Source of the DNA: Saccharum officinarum
Lineage: Eukaryota > Streptophyta > Magnoliopsida > Poales > Poaceae
Direction of reading: 5' to 3'
Assembly: GCA_020631735.1 (NCBI GenBank)
Contig: CM036199.1
Location: 22,423,553 to 22,487,552, forward strand
DNA length: 64,000 nucleotides
A program made the position numbers and the translations under genes. The notes beneath the pieces are model-generated. The model did not search any database. It saw only the letters and a program-made list of their open reading frames with translations, and had not been told where the DNA came from. Shown one piece after another: positions 57,526-64,000 of the stretch (its first letter is position 1; each line of letters starts with the position of its first letter).

Positions 57526-60500
57526 ATGGCTCCGTTCGGCGACGGCGGCGGGGGTGGCGACGGAGCGGAGGCGCTGCGGGGGTGGGACCCGCTGCGCAGT
57601 GGCAGCGCGCCGCCGACGATGGAGGGCGCCGCGGCGGCAGCGGTGGCGGCGGAGAGGGTGTTTGGCGGCGGCGGCGCGTCGTTCTTCTCCGGGATCGACG
57701 GGCTCGGGTTCGGCGCGAGGATGGACGAGGTGAGCAGGCACCGCGGTGCCGCCGGAGCTCAGGTGAGGGGTGTTGCTGCTCTTGACTTCATCGATGGTTT
57801 TGGTTTCTTTGGTGGATGTAGATTGGATCGTTTAGGTTGGGGTTTGCCATTGCCATTGTTCCGTCGATGGGGCTCTGAAGATTAGGGATGCATCTCGCGG
57901 TTGCTGCTCGGATTAATTCGATGTTCTTGTGTTCTTTGGTGCTTGGGTTGGGATTCGTATTTTTCCCTTTTGTTAAACAGATGATTAAGGTTTCTGTGTG
58001 CAACGGAGTTGGCAGAAACGTCAAATTTACCATCTTTAGTGTTGTTTGGTTTCCAATGCTAAACAAAAGTGTTTCTTGGCTTGAGTGACATTCTGTTGGT
58101 TCTTGCAGGTGTTTATATTTCTCTTTTAGATTAGATAGATGCTTGGATGTCAGGTCGGATGTGTTGTTATCTTCTAAATATAGCATGGGATCTGTGTGAT
58201 TTTCAAAAGATTTGGATTTGCCACATGTCCTTGTTTACGAACAAATCAGCATCAGTATAGGCGATATATATTGGGAGCCGCCTACTGCTGATGATGTTTG
58301 CTGCTATCTAGTTCGCCAGCACTTAGGAACTGCGTTTTCTGTGTCCATTGGCCATGTCTAGACCATCAGATAGTATGGCTTGCTTAGATAACTCACCAAG
58401 ATACATAATTTGAGGGATAATTTCTCTTCCTCTCTTCCATGTTGTACGAGATGCACTGTTTCATCTATTCCCTCCATCCTGAAATACAGGGTATCCAAAC
58501 ATTCAAAATTTGTCCCAAACTACAAGAGATTCTTCTAGGTGAACTAACACGCCAACTAGGCAACATTCACATGCATACCTACGGTTACTTTTATTACAAA
58601 CCTAAATATGGTAAACCTGAAGGGTTACATGTGTCATTTGGTTTACCACATCATCCTAGAACTTCTAGGATACCTTATATTCCATGACAGAGGGAGTATT
58701 TAGACAATTATTCTTCTTAAAATCTAGCTTTACTTTAGCAGATGTCTGTTTCTACCTAGATTTTTAGAGACTGATTATTTTACATGTCAGTTTGTTGGAC
58801 GATTAGCTTCAATCTGTATTTGCTTGGAACTGAACTTTCTATTCTACATGCAACTTTTCTTATCTGTTCTGCTGGTGCCACTGTGATCGGGGACGGAGCT
58901 TGGAATAGGGCAAGGAGGGTCCTTAGTAATTGGAAATTAGATGTAAACCATACTTTTGGGCATGTTAATCATGGTTATACACTTTAATCAAGGTACTGTG
59001 CATATGGCTAAAAAGGGGTAACATGTGCAGTGGGTGGGCTGGATTGGGGGTGGGGTTTTGCAGCCCTGGCAGCACCTTCCCTGTATGAAGTACTGACATT
59101 CACTGTTATGTTTGGATGCTTAATGATTTATTTTGTACCTGTCTTTTTTTTTGTAAAACCTCGTATCTCTAAGATATTTTCATAATTCTTTTGTTTATCT
59201 TTGTTACTTTCGTTTCTTTGCCAACTGTTGGAAGAAAATGCCTTGTTCATTCAAAATAACTTGGGCTTTATATATTTGCTTCAGGAACATTTTGGTAATT
59301 CTGCATCTTTATCTGTTGGACCACCTGGCCTCCTACTTAATGGTACTGGAGACTTGGATGAACGGCAGTTTGGACCGAGCAGAGTTCATAGTGGCGGCGC
59401 TATGTCAAACTACTCTGCATTTGACATGGGTTCGCTTTGGACAGATATGGATCCCGACAATGCTGAATATCGCAGAAATATCCAGAATCGCTTCATGTCA
59501 AACATAGAAAAGATGAATGCTTATGGCAATAGGGATCTTAATGCTTCCTACATCGCTGATTCTGATCTTTCAGATGCTTTAACTGGGTTGAGGCTGTCTA
59601 ATAGCCCAGTAATGGACCAAAGGAATCATGGGGAAGAGCTACTGGATGAAATACTCAAGCGTCAAAGAGATTTCTCTAAAATTGGTGATGAAAACCGATC
59701 ACCTTTGGTTGGTAATGTTTTTCGCGCACCTAGGTCGGATGTGCATCCACCACCAATGTATGGAGATGGTATTTTACGGAGGCAGACCAGTGCATTAGAT
59801 GGTTCCAATGTTTCAAGGATCAGTCGCCATCACATAAAGGGTGTTGATGACTTATCTTTGGCTGAACAGCTAGCTATAATGCAATCAGGCAACTTGCCTA
59901 GAGGAACCAATCTTTCTCGCAATGCGGCTATGACTAATATGATCAACCCCATGAGCAATAGATACAACAGCAATACAGACTTTGATTTGGTTAGGAGTCG
60001 AAGGGCGTTCCTTGAGGATCTACTTGCACAACAGTATCTGCAGGAGGATAATCTGTCATATAATGATAGTAGGATCTATCATGATGAGCCTCGTGTTCCC
60101 TATCCAAGAATGCAAAGATCTGTATCTCATTTTTATCCAAACTCGAGGCACATTGTATCACATGGTGATCGGCAATCACGGCTCTTCTCCCTCAATAGAA
60201 AGGCAATGGGTAGAAATATTGGATCACAGGTCTATCACGACAATACATTAGCAAACTACCAGGATGTGCCTTCTTTGGATAATGCAGATAGAAATGGACT
60301 TGATTCAGTGGAGCTGATTGATGTAGTGGACCGCGTTAAGGAAGTTAGGCAAGTCTTTCTTTCATTCTACATTTCTATTTTTTCAACGGAAAATTTCATC
60401 TCATTCATTTCTCTTCTAATGCAGTATGGATCAATATGGAAGCCGGTTTATTCAACAAAAACTCGAAATTGCATCACCGGATGTCCGGGAAAAAATATTT

Positions 60501-60748
60501 CCAGAGATATTGTCCAATGCCATTGCTCTAACAACTGATGTTTTCGGCAATTATGTTATCCAGAAGGTATATTTGTCTATCGTAGTTGGATTATTTATAT
60601 TTCTTGTGTAATCTTGACACTTGTACTGTGATGTTCTCAGTTTTTCGAGTTCGCTACAGAAAGTCAGTTAATCCAATTGGCAGATCAACTCAAAGGTCAC
60701 ATTTTGGAACTCAGCCTCCAGATGTATGGTTGCAGGGTAGTTCAGAAG
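57526..60748 (+). CDS. Pumilio-family (PUF) RNA-binding protein, 5' part (4 exons)
   Basis: PUF proteins bind UGUA-containing 3'UTRs and repress or destabilise mRNAs. Exons: 57526-57762, 59285-60348, 60425-60566 and 60641-60748; all phases fit. Exon 1 carries the conserved [11 protein letters not shown] segment of the plant NABP domain. Exon 2 carries further family blocks, including [38 protein letters not shown] and [13 protein letters not shown]. Exons 3 and 4 encode the first PUF repeats with base-reading triplets SR..Q (QYGSRFIQQ), NY..Q (GNYVIQK) and CR..Q (GCRVVQK), i.e. canonical specificities A, U, A. No stop or frameshift. The remaining repeats must lie beyond the window, after an intron of more than 3.2 kb that holds a Copia element. 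It resembles the Arabidopsis APUM1-6 group; the exact orthologue is not assigned. Confidence 0.92.
58468..58696. mobile_element. Stowaway-type MITE in Pumilio intron 1
   Basis: 229 bp, TTCCCTCCATCCTGAAATAC at the left and ATTCCATGACAGAGGGAG at the right, flanked by TA (58466-58467 and 58697-58698). The inner arms are also complementary (CTTCTAGG / CCTAGAAG type). Non-coding. Confidence 0.75.
60349..60424 (+). other. GC-AG intron of the Pumilio gene
   Basis: A 76-nt intron with donor AG|GCAAGT, the strong consensus of GC-AG introns, and acceptor AATGCAG. Only this donor joins exon 2 to exon 3 in phase to give a Ser-Met-Asp-Gln-Tyr-Gly start of repeat 1. Confidence 0.85.
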
Positions 60749-62318
60749 GTCTGCTCTATGTTTAGTATTGTGTATGTATATTATGCGATCAAAGCTTTGA
60801 ACAAAATATGTGCTCCATCTATACTTTGTACCTTTTGTGTATGGACATGCAATGTTCTGTGCAATTGTTTACAAGGTTTCGATTCCAAATATACGATCTG
60901 AATTTAAATTATTAATTTTTTTCTGTTGTTTAACAAAAAAGTTATATGATTTTTTTCGTCTCTTTAGTTCACATTAACCTGGTTAATGCTGTTTTTTCAT
61001 ATAAATGGATTTAGTCTTCAGCTTACTTAGCACAAAAGAAATTTCTGCATGAAAGTAGCCATAAGAAATAGATTTGCTTATATAAAGGGGTAGGGGTCTA
61101 TTGGCTGGGCATATGCTGCTTACAATGGTGTTGCTGGGCAGTCCCTGATGACATTGCAATTTAACCACAGAAACTTATACTAAATTTCTTTTTCCCTATT
61201 AATGTAGTAATTTCGGGCTAGATTGATGTCACATTACTTTTCATAGTTGGCAAATTTTGGAATTGCTTGCTTTTTCTTTCCCACGAGTATTGATGCTTTC
61301 TTCAGGGGCTTGCAATTAGTTTGTGTAAAACATTAATAATATAATATGATTTTAGTATGATGATTGCATTTATTCTGGTGTATAAATGCTGCCAGTTACC
61401 TTCATTATTTACTTCCTCTGTTCAAGAATACAAGGCATATTTTATTTTGTCTGGTCGTTGAAGTTACCTTTCACCATTGCTTTCTCATAAAATATATCAT
61501 TTGGTCCTGCAAAACCAGTATTGTATGAAAGCATTTGAAGTTCGTGTCTAATTGTATAAATTTTTGTACACCAAAACACATGTATTTTGGTTAATTGTTG
61601 TAATACATGAAGTTTGACTTTTTTTTAAAAAAAAAGTGCTCCTGCACCAAGTCAGTATGTTGGTCTCCAGTCTCGCCAATATGTTCTGTGATATCTAGAT
61701 TCGAATTTCTATGATCGGTTTGAGTTGGAGTGACATGTATTTTATTTTAGTTTGTATTTTGGTTCATTGTTGTAATACATGATGTTTGACTTTTTTTTTT
61801 AAAAAAAAGGTGCTCCTCCTGCACCAAGTCAGTATGTTGGTCTCCAGTCTTGCCAATATGTTCTGTGATATCTAGATTCAAATTTCTATGATCAGTTTGA
61901 GTTGGAGTGACATGTATTTTATTTTAGTTTTAACATGCTGGATATTTAGTTGAGGAATACAAAACTGTTTTTTTTACTGTTTTGTCATGATTTCTGACTA
62001 CCCAACTTTGCCCCTTTGTTGTGCATCATTACTTTGTTCATTGTGGTGTTATTTTTATTTCTAATTGTAATTAATCTGTAACTCTAGTTGCAAGTCCTTT
62101 GGTGGTTCTGTGCCTTTTAAATTAGTCTCAAACAGCTTCTTCATTTCACATGTGACATTGTTATGGAAGCTTCATCCCCAATTATATTTTGCTTTATCTA
62201 ATTTATGTCCCAAATTACTGAACTTTCACTGGAAAACTCAAGGGTCTAGCAATCCACTATAGGATTTATCATGTGGCAATCAAATGATTATTTTGGTCGT
62301 TGTAACTTCATTTGTTAG
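60749..62318 (+). other. Pumilio intron 4 up to the Copia insertion
   Basis: No exon is seen. 61405-61580 begins TTACTTCCTCTGTTCAAGAATAC and looks like a partial Stowaway MITE. 61582-61928 is a tandem duplication. The rest is AT-rich intron sequence. Confidence 0.6.
61582..61928. repeat. Tandem duplication in Pumilio intron 4
   Basis: Two direct copies of about 172-174 bp (61582-61753 and 61754-61928), both starting GTATTTTGGTT and containing a T-run/A-run, CACCAAGTCAGTATGTTGG and GAGTTGGAGTGACATG. They differ at a few bases and in the homopolymer lengths, indicating a fairly recent duplication. Confidence 0.85.
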
Positions 62319-64000
62319 TGTTAGATAATGATAATTGATTGATTTGGGCTAACCCTAGTCCCTAGAAGGGTAGCTATATAGGTATACATGGGCCTCATGG
62401 GCCTAGCCTCATGGGCCTAATACACATATATTCCAACACCCCCCCGCAGTCTGAACTATCGGCGCAGCGGAGTTCCAGACTGAACAAGAAGAAAAAAAGA
62501 ACATACACATCTCCCCCCCACAGACGCAACTAGCCACTGGTGATGTTGAGGCTAGAGCGGAACTCGGTGAAGGTCGAGGACGGGAGGCCTTTGGTGAAGA
62601 TGTCCGCGAACTGGGAGGTGGTCGGAACATGAATGACCCGCACCTCACCCATTGCCACCCGATCACGGACAAAGTGTAGGTCGATCTCCACGTGCTTCGT
62701 CCGCTGGTGCTGGATGGGATTGGTAGAGAGGTAGACCGCACTGACATTGTCGCAGTAGATCAGTGAGCTCCGGGAAGGCGGAGTGTGCAGCTCAACCAGA
62801 AGCTGCCGGAGCCAGGAGGACTCCGCCACGCCGTTAGCGACAGCGCGGTACTCCGCCTCGGCACTGGACCGGGAGACCACAGGCTGACGCTTAGACGACC
62901 AGGACACCAGGTTGCCGCCCAAGAAGACAGCGTAGCTGGAGCGCCGAGTGTCCGGACACCCTGCCCAGTCAGCGTCAGTGTAGACAAGGTCGGCGGAGGA
63001 GGACCGGTGAAGTAGGAGGCTGTAGTCGATCGTGCCCCGGAGATAGCGGAGGAGGCGCTTGAGTGCCGTGAGGTGGGGCTCCCGGGGATCATGCATGTGA
63101 AGACAGATCTGCTGAACTGTATAGGTGATGTCCGGCCGGGTGAAGGTGAGGTACTGAAGGGCACCAGCAAGACTCCTGTATGCAGTGGGATCAGACACTG
63201 GGGGGCCCTCAGCCTCTGACAGCTTGCCCTGAGTATCAACCGGAGTGGAGCAGGGGTTGCAGTCAGTCATCCCAGCTCGCTCTAGGATATCCCGAGTATA
63301 CTGCCGCTGGTGAACAAGTAACCCGGCAGGATGAGGCTCAATAGTGACCCCAAGGAAATGGTGGAGCACACCCAGATCCTTCATAGCAAACTCCTGCTGA
63401 ACAGCGGCAATGATCCAGCGGAGAAAGAGCTCACTGGAGGCTGAGGACAATGTCATCAACATAGAGCAGCAAGTATGCAGTGTCAGCTCCATGGTGATAG
63501 ATAAACAGAAATGTATCCGACTTGGCCTCCACAAACCCCAGAGTCAGCAGGAAAGCAGCAAACCGATGGTTCCACGCTCGGGGTGCCTGCTTGAGGCTGT
63601 AGAGAGACATGTTTAGCCGGCAGACCATGTCAGGACGGGAGGAATCAACGAACCCCGCCGGCTAACTGCAGTACACTGTCTCGGTGAGAAGGCCGTGCAG
63701 AAAGGCATTCTTGACGTCCAACTGATGGACGGGCCACGACCGAGCAAGCGCCAACGAGAGCACGGTGCGGACGGTGGCAGGCTTGACCACCGGGCTGAAA
63801 GTCTCATCATAGTCGACCCCAGGGCGCTGAGTGAAACCCCGGAGAACCCAGCGAGCCTTGTAGCGCTCGAGAGTGCCATCAGCCCGACGCTTGTGGGTCC
63901 AGATCCAGTTGCCGGTGACGACGTTGGAGCCCGGTGGCCGGGGCACCAACTCCCACGTCTGGTTGGCGAGGAGTGCGGCGTACTCCTCTTCCATCGCGCG
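62319..64000 (-). mobile_element. Copia retrotransposon in a Pumilio intron, 3' part (runs off the window)
   Basis: Minus-strand element. Its short 3' LTR (62319-62438, 120 bp; on the element strand TGTTGGAATATATG to CATTATCTAACA) is preceded by a G-run polypurine tract (reverse of 62439-62445). Next comes pol read toward the left. The 5' half lies outside the window. Short LTRs and opposite orientation to the host gene are common for intronic Copia insertions that survive. Confidence 0.85.
62530..63994 (-). pseudogene. Copia pol, reverse transcriptase and RNase H (stop and frameshift)
   Basis: Read from right to left. The N-terminal visible part (63994-63662) has [36 protein letters not shown] and [11 protein letters not shown], the reverse transcriptase palm start. 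A TAG where Gln is expected (63662-63664) interrupts it. The same frame resumes (to 63431) with [12 protein letters not shown] and the catalytic LLYVDDIVL. A frameshift just after that motif moves to the frame ending at 62530, with KDLGVLHHFLG, RNase H residues around RSSAEAEYRAVANG, IYCDNVSAVYL and the closing FADIFTKGLPS. Two lesions make this copy inactive. It belongs to a different Copia lineage from the Sirevirus at 9286-19898. Confidence 0.9.

Noticed and set aside
1..64000. tRNA and rRNA genes
   Set aside because: No cloverleaf or rRNA-like sequence was noticed on reading; only tRNA-complementary primer sites of retrotransposons were seen.

Overview
The window is nuclear DNA from a grass, most likely a panicoid or andropogonoid cereal. 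That rests on the intron structure of its two host genes, its Stowaway-type MITEs and its dense nest of long-LTR retrotransposons; the exact species cannot be named. Two host genes, both on the + strand, bracket about 55 kb of transposon sequence. At the left edge (1-2086) are the last seven exons of an AVT1-type vacuolar amino-acid transporter. They include a 20-nt micro-exon followed by a textbook U12-type AT-AC intron. At the right (57526 to beyond the window) is the 5' half of a Pumilio (PUF) RNA-binding protein gene. Its visible part ends after the third PUF repeat, and the next intron carries a Copia element.

The layout between the genes is: a solo Gypsy LTR in the transporter 3'UTR (2179-6245); a MITE (6521-6764); an unassigned stretch (6765-8359); an old solo Sirevirus-type LTR (8360-20986) split by a nearly complete Sirevirus/Copia element (9286-19898); an unassigned stretch (20992-21905); and a three-level Gypsy nest. 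In that nest a probable solo LTR 'B' (21906-56121) is interrupted by chromovirus-like element 'A' (26412-55291, target-site duplication CACGT). The 3' LTR of A is in turn interrupted by a minus-strand, coding-poor relative 'C' (40463-54534, target-site duplication GCAGC). A diverged flank and a second copy of the 6.5-kb MITE lead into the Pumilio gene.

The most unusual object is in element A. In the position where gag normally lies is a 204-aa ORF (32204-32818). Its first 21 residues after Met match the histone H3 tail at 18 positions. The lysines at H3 positions 4 and 9 are kept, and those at 14, 18 and 23 are replaced by R, H and R. A long coiled coil and a very acidic tail follow. The same element encodes an integrase ending in a chromodomain, the kind of module that reads the H3 tail, so one retrotransposon appears to carry both an H3-tail mimic and a potential H3-tail reader. 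A 3' splice-site-like CAG lies directly before the mimic's ATG, and recognisable gag and protease are absent. Pol is one frame broken by two TAG codons, so this copy cannot move alone.

Other points are a hairpin next to a splice-donor-like motif conserved in the LTRs of all three related Gypsy elements, a conserved LTR micro-ORF, a left LTR of element C that reads as a fine-scale mosaic suggesting an assembly error, and two related Copia LTRs whose short repeat arrays differ in unit sequence. All homology statements come from reading the sequence and family knowledge; no database search was run.
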